Part shown: piece after piece, positions 13,734 to 24,884 of the stretch | Numbering within the stretch: position 1 is the stretch's first letter | Layout: each line of letters starts with the position of its first letter | NCBI GenBank assembly: GCA_023525715.1 | Contig: CM042011.1 | Coordinates: forward strand, 62,323,854 to 62,387,853 | Direction of reading: 5' to 3' | DNA from: Cichorium intybus | Taxonomy: Eukaryota > Streptophyta > Magnoliopsida > Asterales > Asteraceae | DNA length: 64,000 bases | Made by a program: the position numbers and the translations under genes | The notes under the pieces: generated by a model | What the model was told of the DNA's origin: nothing | The model's database searches: none | The model's input: only the letters and a program-made list of their open reading frames with translations

Positions 13734-16700
13734 TTTTTTTTGGAACCGGCAAATAATATTAAAAAAGACTCCCCTAGCAAGGCGCTAGGGGCAAAAGAGT
13801 ACAGACAAAAACATTAAAGTGATAACTATTTACATGCAAAGGTAATTATAAACGATAAAACGGATCAAAACTCCAAGTGCTCCAGTCCAAACTTTCACCC
13901 TTAGTTCTATGTTTCTGCCACAAAAAAACAGTGGATTTGATCGTCTCCATAATTTTCGCCGGTTGAGTGTTACGACTTCTAAAGACCCTTTCGTTCCTTG
14001 CCTTCCATAAACACCAAAAAGCACCATAGATAATGCTCAAGAGCCTAACCTTCTTTTTCGGACATCTACCCCACCTTCTGGCAAAGTCAAGAATGGCATT
14101 GATTGAATCCGATGAGTTATTAGTAATCCCGCACCAATTCCAAATCATATCCCATACTTGTTTTGCAATCCGACATTGAACCAGGAGATGACTTTCACAC
14201 TCATCAATTTCTGGACATATCCCACATTTTGGAGATTCAATATGCATACCCCGGTTGTGGAGAGCTAGCGCGGATGGAATACGACCCAGTTTTGCACGCC
14301 AAACAAAAGCAGCGACCTTTTTAGGCACTGAAGATATCCATTCAAAAACACCATCACATATCGGATGAGAAGCTCGATCAAGGCGCTTCCTTAGTAATGC
14401 TACACACATCTTCCCATCGACTGCATACGGGGATCTCCACTCATCATCAGTATTCGGGATTGGCATAACCTCACTGATCGGACAGTTAAGCTTCTCGAAA
14501 GCCTTGCTAGATTTTACAATGTTGAGCCATACACCTGGGCATTGGAATTTCGCAAAGCAGTGGGGATGAACATTTGCCAATTTGTGAATGCCAGTTATTA
14601 CTTTAGCCCATAGTGTGTTTGGATTTGTTTTTAACTGCCACCACCATTTGGCCATGAGGGCAAGATTTAATGTTTTAATTGATCCCAGCCCCATACCGCC
14701 ATCTTCTTTTGAAGCAACTAATCTGTCCCATGAAATCCAATGAATGCAAGATCGATCTTCTGTTCCTCTCCAAATGAATTGTCGCTGAATTTTCTCCAAC
14801 TTGTTGATCACACCTGATGGGGCTGCATAAAGAGACAAGAAATAAGTAGGAAGGTTACCTAGGACTGCTTTTGCTAGTGTGATTCTGCCACCAAAGCTTA
14901 GTGTTTTTGATTTCCACATAGATAATTTCGACTGGAATCTATCAATAATAGGTTTCCATGCATTCATCCGGTTCATATTTTCTCCAACAGGTACACCAAG
15001 GTAGTTGAAGGGAAGCGTGGCTGGTTGACATCCAAGGGGGGACGCCCAATTGCTTACTTCACTCGGGTTAGCGCCAATACCGAAGACTCTTGATTTGTTG
15101 AAGTTGACTTTGAGCCCCGACACCATATGAAAGCATCTAAGAATTCTCGCCAGGTTAACAACATTGCGCCTAGACCATTCCCCCACAAATAGGGCATCAT
15201 CTGCATAAAACAAATGAGAAACAAAATTGTTAGAGTTAGGGATTTTAACCCCATCAAAAATTCCCACTTCACGAGCCTTATGCATCATCACATTTAGACC
15301 CTCCATTCCAATTATAAAGAGGAAAGGCGAGAGTGGATCTCCTTGTCGAACCCCTCTATACATGGAAAACTCTTTGGTGGGGCTGCCATTAACAAGAACC
15401 GAGGCTCTAGCGGATTCAAGACACCCTTTCATCCATAAGCGCCATTTGGGATCGAATTGCATCTGTTCCATTACCGAGTCAAGAAATTCCCAGTTTATCG
15501 AATCAAAAGCTTTATTAAAATCTGCTTTGAAAATAAGCATCTTTCTTCCACACTTCTTTGCCAGCGAGCACAATTCATTTACAATTAGGGGGCCTTCTAA
15601 TATGTTCCTGTCTTTCACGTAGGCAGATTGTTCCTCACCAATGCAGTCGCCAATATGTCTTTTCAGCCGGGAAGCAAGAATCTTGGCAATAATTTTGTAA
15701 AGGCTGCCAATAAGACTAATCGGACGATAATCGTTGAGTGATAACGGATCCTTCACTTTTGCAACAAGTGATACAAAAGAAGAATTACACCCTTTCGAGA
15801 ATTTACCCCACCGCTCAAAATATCTCACAAATGATATAATATCTTCTTTCATTAAACTCCAGTAGGTTTTGAAAAATTTAAACGAAAACCCGTCTGGACC
15901 GGGCGCTTTGTCACCACCACATGACCAAATGGCATTTTTTATTTCTTCCTCTGAAATAGTATCTACAAGGGAGGCTGCGTCATTGGGATTTAGTTTTTTA
16001 AAACCGTTGCTATTTAATTTTGGGCGGCTGCTCCACTTTTCGTCAAATTTTGCCGCGAAAAATCTGTGAACTTCATTTTTTATTGCGTCTGGATTCACAT
16101 TCCACACCCCCTCGATTAATAAGCCATTGATCTTATTTTTGTTATTTCTATTGTTTACATAGCCGTGAAAGAAGGTGGTGTTTTCATCGCCTTCAACCAT
16201 CCATTTAATCCTCGCCTTCTGCTTCAAATCAAGAGCGTTACGTTTTTCCATCGCCGCAATTTCCATTGCACATCTCGCTCGAGAGCCAGATTCAAACGGT
16301 AGGAGAGGTCTGCTTTCAGCGATTGAGTCAAGGACCTCCAACTGTTGTTTCAACTTTATCAATTCGCCTTTTTCTTTCGCATATTCAAGATCTTTCCATC
16401 TTTTAATCCTCATTTTAGTAAACTTAAGCTTATGTGAGAGTAATGAGTCGACAGCACCATAACCCTGAAATTCCGACCAAGCTCCAATCACTACTTCATT
16501 GAGACCATCACAGTTAAGCCACGAGTTAAAGAATTTGAACGGTTTTGGTCCAAAATCGATTTTGACTGTGCATAGTTTGATTGGATTGTGATCTGATATA
16601 TCTCGTGGGAGTACTGTTGCAGCCGCACCAGGAAACTTACTAAGGAAGCCGTCACATATCAAAAACCTGTCAAGTTTACTTAGTTTTTCGCCCACCTGTC

Positions 16701-16860
16701 GATAATAAGTAAACTTGAATCCTCCCATCCTCAGATCATGTAGAAGGTTGTTGCTGATAAATAGATTGAAATCGTTGGCAGAAGAGGGACAAAATTGGGA
16801 ATTTATTCGTTCTTCTCTCCAACGTACCACATTGAAATCACCAAGTATGATCCAAATAGC
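13734..16860 (-). mobile_element. L1-type LINE, 5'-truncated
   Basis: Minus-strand element with a short A-tail (eight T on the plus strand, 13734-13741), a 3'UTR of about 100 bp and ORF2. It is truncated inside the endonuclease domain near 16860. Copy B has the empty site (CATTTGACTAGTC near 52905). A clean TSD is not evident; TTCA...TTAAC occurs on both sides. Confidence 0.85.
13846..16860 (-). CDS. LINE ORF2: endonuclease remnant, reverse transcriptase, zf-RVT
   Basis: The frame is open from the truncation point; ATG at 16830 gives 994 residues but is internal to the real ORF2. The C-terminal part of the APE endonuclease comes first (WIILGDFNVVRW just upstream of the ATG; DISDHNPIKL near 77). 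RT motifs follow: KAPGPDGFSFKFF, NDYRPISLIGSLYKI, ADFNKAFDSINW, GVRQGDPLSPFLF and catalytic YADD at 542-545 (15196-15207). A zf-RVT-like cysteine/histidine block (CGICPEIDECESHLLVQC) is near the C-terminus. RT through the stop is intact. Only the N-terminal endonuclease and ORF1 are lost, so the copy is dead for autonomous movement. Confidence 0.92.
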   Translation of the reverse strand, partial: AIWIILGDFNVVRWREERINSQFCPSSANDFNLFISNNLLHDLRMGGFKFTYYRQVGEKLSKLDRFLICDGFLSKFPGAAATVLPRDISDHNPIKLCTVKIDFGPKPFKFFNSWLNCDGLNEVVIGAWSEFQGYGAVDSLLSHKLKFTKMRIKRWKDLEYAKEKGELIKLKQQLEVLDSIAESRPLLPFESGSRARCAMEIAAMEKRNALDLKQKARIKWMVEGDENTTFFHGYVNNRNNKNKINGLLIEGVWNVNPDAIKNEVHRFFAAKFDEKWSSRPKLNSNGFKKLNPNDAASLVDTISEEEIKNAIWSCGGDKAPGPDGFSFKFFKTYWSLMKEDIISFVRYFERWGKFSKGCNSSFVSLVAKVKDPLSLNDYRPISLIGSLYKIIAKILASRLKRHIGDCIGEEQSAYVKDRNILEGPLIVNELCSLAKKCGRKMLIFKADFNKAFDSINWEFLDSVMEQMQFDPKWRLWMKGCLESARASVLVNGSPTKEFSMYRGVRQGDPLSPFLFIIGMEGLNVMMHKAREVGIFDGVKIPNSNNFVSHLFYADDALFVGEWSRRNVVNLARILRCFHMVSGLKVNFNKSRVFGIGANPSEVSNWASPLGCQPATLPFNYLGVPVGENMNRMNAWKPIIDRFQSKLSMWKSKTLSFGGRITLAKAVLGNLPTYFLSLYAAPSGVINKLEKIQRQFIWRGTEDRSCIHWISWDRLVASKEDGGMGLGSIKTLNLALMAKWWWQLKTNPNTLWAKVITGIHKLANVHPHCFAKFQCPGVWLNIVKSSKAFEKLNCPISEVMPIPNTDDEWRSPYAVDGKMCVALLRKRLDRASHPICDGVFEWISSVPKKVAAFVWRAKLGRIPSALALHNRGMHIESPKCGICPEIDECESHLLVQCRIAKQVWDMIWNWCGITNNSSDSINAILDFARRWGRCPKKKVRLLSIIYGAFWCLWKARNERVFRSRNTQPAKIMETIKSTVFLWQKHRTKGESLDWSTWSFDPFYRL

Positions 16861-17223
16861 AGTGCGACTAGACTTCAGTTAACTAGTCTAAAACATTTAC
16901 AGTGATGTCAATTTGGCATTAGTCATTAACAATAAATTAGCTTAACCTCTTTAAATTTATACTTATACTTCTTTACTCAAAATAGAATTGAACTTACAAT
17001 TCTTAAATAATAATAACGACATACTTGATAATGTAACTATAGGTGGGTGAAAATTGTCAAAGTTGATAAACTTAAATGTAGTACAAAGGGATTGGAGCCT
17101 GTCTTCTTAATTAGAGTGCCTTTGCATCCCTGCTCCAAGAGTGATGAAGCTCAGCATCGCCATGGGTTTTTCTATTGATTGACAAACTTGCACAAAGCTT
17201 CAATCGTTTTTGGTTTCGAATTC

Positions 17224-17475
17224 TCAATATTGTTCAGATTTCATGACGAACTTGACAAAGAGTAGAGTTCCGAGATTAGGAGCGGGAGCATGGTACGCCG
17301 CCTGGAGCAACCGGTGCAGACGAACTCTGTCTCCTTTGGTATCAGTGATTAAGTATGCAAACGGAAGAACATCGGGCAAGTTACTGGATGCGTCAGAGAT
17401 TGAATTGGAAGCGGCGACAGATTTTGAAAGGGTTTTGGAAATGGAAGGTGGGAAGAAGGTTAGCAAATCGAGCAT
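17224..17475 (-). CDS. Unrecognised open frame conserved in both duplication copies
   Basis: I do not recognise this. The minus strand encodes 83 residues (LPDVLPFAYLITDT, RLHRLLQAAYHAPAP) with codon use unlike the AT-rich surroundings. The plus strand is also open (17210-17497), so the coding strand is undecided. The paralogous stretch at 53565-53855 has an extra base (AGTACGAG versus AGTAGAG) that breaks the frame. It may be a remnant exon of a host gene. Confidence 0.3.
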   Translation of the reverse strand: MLDLLTFFPPSISKTLSKSVAASNSISDASSNLPDVLPFAYLITDTKGDRVRLHRLLQAAYHAPAPNLGTLLFVKFVMKSEQY

Positions 17476-17621
17476 CGTCTGTACCCTCTGTTCCTAATCA
17501 TCCTGATCGTATATGAATTTGAAAGTCAAGAGGATCTAACGCAGACAAATTTTGAGCAAAAATAGGATTCACAAAACCATATACTTATAATTAGTTGAAT
17601 TTTTTAAAAATAAATTAATCA

Positions 17622-18979
17622 AAACGCCCTTTAATCTCTATTATTTCAATAAGAGATTATTAATATATAGTTTTACTTACATAAATATGTCTCTGCTAAC
17701 ATTATATTCACACTTGCAACAAGTATCTAACGTATCTTGAATTAAGTTAATATTTCCAAAACTTGTCCCATACTAGCTTAACTCCATTTTGTTATTGGTT
17801 AAATGTTGGAATACTTGATTCCATTCCAACTCTCATTGCTTTGTTTTTTTCTCAATTTAGCATTAAAAATATTTATATAGTTAAGGGACTACCAATTAAC
17901 TCATATGTTCACATTTTTAGTTTCATCCAATCATAGTGGAATATATATAATTCCATTCCAGTTTCCAACATCTTTAATGAATCTCTATTTTATATTATAA
18001 ATTTCAATAACATCATATTTCCAAGTTTAATAAGGCTTTTTGCATATATTTAAACTTCATGCTCATTAAGTTCTATAAACTGTCATAAGGATATTCCAAC
18101 TAATAACTTTTAAATATTCTTTTATATGAATACATGCCAACATGTTACAAATATTAGAACCATGTTATAATCCCTTTATAAGATCGGGTTTGACCAAAAT
18201 TAGAAAAACTTGACAACCCTTTTTAACTTCATGAAAATTCTTGTAAAGTTTGAACCTTACCTTTCAATTCGATCCCAAGATGGAGTTAATTAGTTCCATG
18301 ATGTTTTGCTACTCCATTTCTCAATCAAGTTCTTTGTTCAAAGTACACATAATTATACTAATGTCAAGCTTCCATTTTCCATAAACTCCAAAACGATAAG
18401 TTCTTACTTGATAATTTTTATGTTCATGGACCACATACTCCAATTTTTTTTCCTATTAATCTTTATGTAAAAGCTAACATACACCCATGATATTCAAGAA
18501 ATATTCATATATGTACAAACTCCAACATGTGCCCAAACTTATCAAACAATTCCATAACCTATCTTCAATTTCATCATAAATAATACAAATTCCAGAAATT
18601 CTTGAGAAATCTTTAACATGCATTCATGGTTTCCCCCAATTTCAGAAAAGTTTGCTTAGGGTTTAAAAGATTACCTTGAAATTTCTGTCTCACATACAAA
18701 ATCAGCACTTGTTGGTAGATTGAATGTCGAAACCTGACCTGAAGGGACCACCTCTAACCGCCGCCGCTGTTCGCCACCGTCTGCAGCAGCAGCCACCGCC
18801 GGCAATGGCGGTGCCGCTGATTACCTTCGTCCCTTTCAGGTTGAAAGACGCACCACCGAGCCACCTTCTCGATGATTATGACGAACACGCACACACACAT
18901 ATACTTGATCGGAGTGTGTGTGTGTGTTTCTCCTTCCCGTTCTCGATCTCCTTTAAAGAATACGCATACCAGGCTAAAA
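17622..18979. other. AT-rich intergenic DNA, no gene recognised
   Basis: No recognisable coding region. The GC-rich stretch at 18724-18860 (CCGCCG-rich, open in both directions) looks like a first-exon or UTR fragment but is unidentified. Confidence 0.4.
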
Positions 18980-19163
18980 GTAGACCTGGCGATTCGTGTA
19001 TTCGTGTCATAAATTCGTGTCACACACGAATTTGACACAATATGAATACAGAAAGAGAAATAACCTTTTATCTCTGTTTTTAAAATGTATTTGTGTCGTG
19101 TATTCGTGTCGTGTCGTGTCTCTTACAAACTCGTGTATTCGTGTCTCAAATTGCCAGGTCTAC
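18980..19163. mobile_element. MITE with GTAGACCTGGC terminal inverted repeats
   Basis: TIRs GTAGACCTGGCGA and, inverted, GTAGACCTGGCAA bound 184 bp flanked by TSD TAAAA. The interior is built from repeated TTCGTGT/CGTGTC words. Confidence 0.7.
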
Positions 19164-19169
19164 TAAAAA

Positions 19170-19850
19170 CGGGAACAAAGGTCAACTGTGATATTAATCT
19201 GGTCAATATTTGAGAAAAATACCGAAAATGCCCCTGACCTTATATGCATTGGTAAAATTTCTGCATTTCTTCCATTTGTTTCGCAAACTTTACACCCACC
19301 TAACTTCTACATATCAAACCCAATATTTACAATCTTTATATCGTTAGAAAGGTGAGAATGAGCTTTACAACTTTCTCCTACTGACTTTACTCTGAATCCA
19401 TCCAGATTTACCGCTATAGACCCTTAAACATGGCCCTTCGGTCATTTTGTGACTTTTTGGCCATCTTTAAGCCGTTATAACTTCTTCGTTATAACTCCAA
19501 ACGACCCGAATCGTTTTCCTATATTCTTATTACATCAAATATTATCAAAGCCTCCTTGATGACTTTTTCTCAAATCGTTATATATTTTTAGATATAAATT
19601 TTTAAAGAATTGACAAAAGTTTTCTTCACTTTTGTCCCCAAAATTCCATTTTTGTCCTTGGGCCTTTAAATCGAATTTCCAAATGAAATAATCATTCATT
19701 ATAACTTAATAAAATGTCTTAAAATCCAAGTTTCCATATTTTCATTTTTTTTAAACCATTTTAGCCTTCCACATACATTTATATTTGTTTAAACATCGAA
19801 CTTCTTATTACCAAGATACTTGGTTTTAAATGCTTATTTTATATTTTAAA
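19170..19850. other. Intergenic DNA, no gene recognised
   Basis: Low-complexity AT-rich DNA with GTTATAACTTCTTCGTTATAAC at about 19473-19494. It ends in GGTTGTCACA just before the gypsy protease remnant, so it may be an old gypsy LTR; this is unproven. Confidence 0.3.
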
Positions 19851-19865
19851 ATTTTAGGTTGTCAC

Positions 19866-20160
19866 AGTAACAATCAACAAAGCAGTAGTAGATTTGGGAT
19901 CTAGTGTGAACATTCTCCCGGGATACTTGTACGTTCAATATGACGTAAGAGAGCTAGAACGAACAGAGAAAATCTTGTAGCTAACAGACCTGTCGACTAA
20001 GGTTCCGCAGGGAATAATGACCAACGTAATCGTAAAAGTGGTAGATTTTGTTACTCGGTGGACTTTTTGGTGAGGGTATTCGAGTCAGTAGACTCGAAAA
20101 CGGTGGCACTATGCACATCATTACCTTAGATCGTCTGGTATGGGATAATGTTGTTGGAAG
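19866..20160 (+). pseudogene. Ty3/gypsy protease remnant
   Basis: The plus strand reads TINKAVVDLGSSVNILPGYL, then ELERTEKIL-stop-LTDLSTKVP and GIMTNVIVKVVDF. This matches the retropepsin region of plant Ty3/gypsy elements (DLGASVNILP; ADRSTKxPxGIxxDVxVKV). It has an in-frame stop and frameshifts. The Copia element at 20382 has inserted into the same old locus. Confidence 0.6.
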
Positions 20161-20381
20161 CTCGTTACACGGGTACCATAGAAAGCCATGGAACTTCCTT
20201 AACGACCTATGAAATTTGAATGAGTAGGCTCTCTACAGTCGTGATTCGAAAATTTGTAATCAAGAGTTCTGCAGAAGTCATGAGTTCCAAGTGTAACATG
20301 TTGTCTAAGTTTGTCAGAGAAATGGAAAGTCGCAACGTAGAAGTACACTGTGTCTAGGTGGAAAGTATGAAACATTAGGGG

Positions 20382-23300
20382 TATAAAGGTTGTAAATTGA
20401 TGATGAGAACAGCTTAATTGTATTCACAGATTCATATGCCTTATATAGGCTAGATATACATTTGTGGTCATCCTTAATTACAGGAGATTGAATAGGAACA
20501 AATCTACATATTTGACTATATAAGATATTGTGTTGAATAGAAAGAGATCTAGATATTTGACTATATAAGATATTTGAGTGAATTTACAACGTGATAATGT
20601 TGTGTGGGCCCAATGGATTGGCTGTATCCATAATACGCCCCCGCAAGATGGAGGATCCATCGGAGACGCCAATCTTAGACCTGTTGCATAGAAAAGGAGC
20701 ACGTGAGAGCGGTTTAGTGAGCATGTCAGCCAGCTGGTCTTGAGAGTGAACATGAAGAACGCGAAGTAGCCCGGCAGAAACTTGTTCCCTAACAAAATGA
20801 TAGTCAAGAGCCACATGCTTCATGCGTGAATGGTATACCAGATTTGCACAGACATATGTAGCACCGGTGTTGTCACAGAACAAGGTAGGAGTTTTGGTGA
20901 TAGGAATGCCAAGCTCAAGTAATAAATGTTTTAACCAGGTAAGTTCCGCAGAAGCATTGGCCAGAGCTTTGTACTCTGCTTCAGTGGATGACCGAGATAC
21001 CGATTTTTGCCTTGTAGATTTCCAGGACACAATATTAGATCCAAGATATAGTATGTAAGCTGTAGTGGACCTACCTGCATCATTAACACCACCCCAATCG
21101 GAATCAGAGAAGGCCGTGAGAGTGAGAGGAGAATTGTGGTTGAGAAATAGCCCATAGTGAATGGTGCCTTTGAGATATTGGAGAAGTCGTTTGAGAGCTT
21201 GCCAGTGAGATTGGCATGGAGCATGCATGAACTGAGACAATTTATTTATGGCGAATGAGATATCAGGACGGGTGAAGGCTAAGTATTGAACAGATCTAAC
21301 AAGTTGGCGATAAGGAGTAGCATCAACAGTGGGAGCAGAGTCAATGGAAATAAGAGGATCAGAGGTGCTGAGGGGAGTAGTGACGTCTTTTGCACCTTCC
21401 ATGTGGAACTGGTTGAGGACATCTTGAATGTGACGATGTTGTGATAGGAATAGACCGGAGGGGGTTGAGATCACTTCGACCCCAAGAAAATGATGAAGAA
21501 TACCAAGGTCTTTTAGAGAAAATTTGGTGCTGAGGGACGAGATGAAGTGGGACAGAAATTTGGGGTCGTTTCCGGTAAGAACTATGTCATCTACATACAC
21601 TAGGAAGTAGCAGATGATGTTGTTGCAGTGGTAGATGAACAAGGAGGCATCGGCTAAGGACTTTCGAAAGCCAAACTGAAGGAGGTAGCTAGCTCATTGT
21701 ACCATGCGCGTGGCGCTTGTTTTAGGCCATAGATGGATTTTTTTAGTTTACAGATGTGGTTGGGAAATTATGGATGAGTGTAACCGGGTGGCTGGGACAT
21801 GAAAACTTCTTCATGTAGTGTGCCTTGAAGAAAGGCATTATTGATGTCAAGTTGGCGGAGAGGCCAGTTGTGGGAGAGTGCAATGGAGAGGATGGTTCGA
21901 ATTGTGACAGGTTTTGTAACGGGGCTGAAGGTGTCAAAATAGTCTTTGCCATATTGTTGATGGAAACCTTTTGTGACTAGTCGGGCTTTATATTTGTCAA
22001 TGGATCCATCTGGTTTCCGTTTGATGCGGAATACCTATTTGCATCCTATTGGAGAATGGGATGATGGAGGAACTAGTTCCCAGGTTTGGTTGTGAATGAT
22101 GGCATTGAACTCGGCTTCCATTACTTGACGCCAATTAGGGTCTTTTAGAGCTTGAGTATGAGTAGTGGGTTCAAGAGTTTGGGGAAGGGGATGAAGGGTT
22201 GTGGTATTTATGAAGTTGGAATTGTAGTATTTGCTGTTTTGTTTTCTAGGTCGATGTAGAGGAAGAGGAGTGAAATCAGGAGTTGGAGTTGGAGAGGGGC
22301 TGAGTTGGGCAGTGGGTGTTGAGGGAAGAGGGGATAAGGGTGGAGATTGAGGTGATGAGGGCTCTGCTGGTCCAGAAGAGGGTAGTGTCGAATCTTCGGA
22401 TGTGGAGGTTGTTGTATTGGGAGTGACGGGTGATGGGTGAGCTAAACTGGGAATAGTTGTTTGTAGTGATCGAGTAGGGGTGGGTGTTGGAGGTCGGTTA
22501 TGAGTGGGTTTGAGAAAATCATCACAGGTGGGAAGGGGAGATGATTCATTTTGAAGTGGATGGTATGGAAACGTATGTTCAATAAATTCCACATGGCGAG
22601 AATGATATATTTTGTGAGAAGTAAGGTCATAGCATTTATAGGCAGACTTTGAAGGAGAGTAACCAAGGAAGATGCATTTGGTGGAACGAGGGTGTAGTTT
22701 AGTGACGGCATAGGGGCGCAACCATGGGAAGCACAGACAACCAAAAGGTTTCAGTTTGGTGTATGAGGGTGATGAGTTATAAAGTTGCTGGTAGGGTGAG
22801 GTGTTGTTGAGTATGGATGTGGGAAGTCTATTGGACTTTTGAATAGGTCCCCAGACATTAGAATAAACAAGTTCAAGTGGTTTAGAAGCAGTAAAAGAAT
22901 TGCCACCAAATGGGAGTTTATGACTTTTATTAATGGAGCATGCATCACAATGAAAAGAAATAATAGACAATTTATTTGACTGGACATTTAAGGTCTTGAG
23001 GAGAAGCTTAAAGACTTTGATAGATGGATGACCCAGCTTGTGATGCCATGAGAGAAGTGACCCGGGTGAAGTTGTGAGAGTGTTGATTTGAGGAAGATGT
23101 CGAATGGACTTGATAACAGCATAGTAGATATCATTGACGTTCACTCCCCGCATTAGACACGCCCCCGTGCGTAGATCCTTAACCACAAAATGATATGGAA
23201 AGAATTCAACAAAGACACGGTTAGATTTGCATAGTTTTGCAACTGAAATAAGATTATTGTGCAATTTAGGAACAAATAGAACATCATGCAAATGTAAGGG

Positions 23301-24712
23301 ACGAGATTGAGTGTGTGAGATGGGAAGAGTTGTACCATTGCCTAGTACGATCTCATCGGGTCCTCCATATTCCGATAGGGTGTGGAACGAAGCAGGGTTG
23401 GTAGCCACATGGTTAGAGGCACCACTATCAAACATCCAAGGTGGTGATGGCAAGGTAGACCTAGCAGCAGTGGTGTTAACTGTTGGAGATGGTGCTGACA
23501 TAGATATGGTGATGTTGTTGTCCTTTAGGAATCTCGCCAATTTCCTACACTCTTTGGTGTCGTGACCTGCAAAGTTACAATACTGACAGTAAAGAGAGTT
23601 CCTATTACCACGATTGGATGAGTTATTTCCATTTGACGTGGCTTGGAATCGATTTGATCTGGGTCCAGAGTTGTTGAACTTGGTGAAAGAGCGATTGTCT
23701 GTGTTTTGCCTTGGAGAAAATCGAGATTGAGACCTCTGAGTGTTGTTCACCGTAGCTATAATTGGTGATTGTTGGGTATCTTTAAGGGTTCGTTCATGAT
23801 CCACCAGTTTGTCAAAGAGATCAGGGAAAGTGATTGTGGTGTCACGGATTTTTAGGGTGGCTGATATGTGAGCATAATCTTCACCAAGTTGACCGAGGAT
23901 GTGAACTATTAGGTCTTCTTCATCAACTGGGCTTTGTGCAAGGGCCAGTTCGTCGGCAATGGTTTTCATCTCATTGAGGAAGTCAGCAACTGGTCTGGAG
24001 CCTTTGGGATTGTTGGCAATACGTGATTTGAGTGAAATAATTCTTGATCTGGAGACACTAGCGTAGCTGTCACTTAGTCGCTTGAAGACCTGGCGGGAGG
24101 TTTCTGCGGATGATACAATAGGTTGAATAGTTTCTGTGCAGCTGGCGAGTAGGGCGCCAGGAAGAATTTGATCTTGTCTGTACCACGGTCGATAGGCCGG
24201 ATTGGGCTTGGTGGCATCGGTGGAGAGAGTTTTGGATGGGATTTCTTCTGACCCGTCAACATAATTGTCGAGACCAAGACCAATTAAGGTAGCCATAACC
24301 TGCTTTCGCCAAACTGGAAAATTAGTAACGGTAAGTTTGATTGGGAAATGGGTTTGAGCTGTGACTTCGATAATAGAGGACATTGTAGCAGAGGAAGATT
24401 GAGGAAAGGTTTCTGGATCAAATTAGGGCTCAGAGGAGCTGGATGAGCTCTGATACCATATAAAGGTTGTAAATTGATGATGAGAAAAGCTTAATTGTAT
24501 TCACAGATTCATATGCCTTATATAGGCTAGATATACATTTGTGGTCATACTTAATTACAGGAGATTGAATAGGAACAAATCTACATATTTGACTATATAA
24601 GATATTGTGTTGAATAGAAAGAGATCTAGATATTTGACTATATAAGATATTTGAGTGAATTTACAACGTGATAATGTTGTGTGGGCCCAATGGATTGGCT
24701 GTATCCATAATA
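20382..24712 (-). mobile_element. Ty1/copia retrotransposon, young but defective
   Basis: Two 254-bp LTRs (20382-20635, 24459-24712) differ at only two positions by eye. TSD AGGGG lies at 20377-20381 and 24713-24717. On the minus strand the LTR runs TATTATGG...CTTTATA, the non-canonical TA...TA type. The PBS TGGTATCAGAGC adjoins the right LTR (minus-strand 5'), and a GGGGGCG tract adjoins the left. Confidence 0.93.
20636..24383 (-). pseudogene. Copia gag-pol with integrase-core deletion, stop and frameshift
   Basis: Minus-strand order gag, protease, integrase, RT, RNase H defines Ty1/copia. ORF1 (24383-22035) has Gag, a CX2CX4HX4C knuckle (C266), protease WMFDSGASNH (D319), and pre-integrase HHKLGHPS. 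Integrase then jumps from VYSNVWGP directly to IQKSNRLPTS in frame, so the catalytic D-D-E core is deleted. ORF1 ends HSPIGCK-stop, where copia RT normally has CKWVF (TGG to TAG). RT then carries a frameshift near NELAT (about 21690). ORF2 (about 21660-20584) has YVDD, DSDWGG and TEAEY of RT/RNase H and runs into the LTR. Despite this the LTRs are near identical, so it probably moved with helper proteins. Confidence 0.9.
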
Positions 24713-24777
24713 AGGGGTACCCGGGTTCCATGTAAGTTTTGGTTTGTCGAGATTTGATCAGGAACTGCTTAACCAAG

Positions 24778-24780
<3 letters not shown>

Positions 24781-24810
<30 letters not shown>
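24781..24810. repeat. (CT)n microsatellite
   Basis: About 15 CT units. Confidence 0.9.
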
Positions 24811-24813
<3 letters not shown>

Positions 24814-24884
24814 AGAATAGAATACCAATAACTAACATGTGATCCCTCACTTATTTTTTTGACATGTCTCATTAGAGTGTGCAA

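Larger units (their letters stand above)
5950..17621. repeat. Segmental duplication, copy A
   Basis: Ordered blocks here recur in copy B in the same order and orientation: 5970-6310, 7727-7780, 9006-10478, 12148-12204, 13152-13733 and 16870-17621. Dioxygenase gene 2 is included. Between blocks lie insertions private to this copy: a region at about 6311-7725, TR-GAG, hAT-like, and a LINE. The right edge is where similarity stops, about 17621; the left edge is near 5950. Confidence 0.85.

Noticed and set aside
15227..15622. Plus-strand frames across the LINE at 13734-16860
   Set aside because: Shadows of the minus-strand ORF2, which carries all RT motifs.
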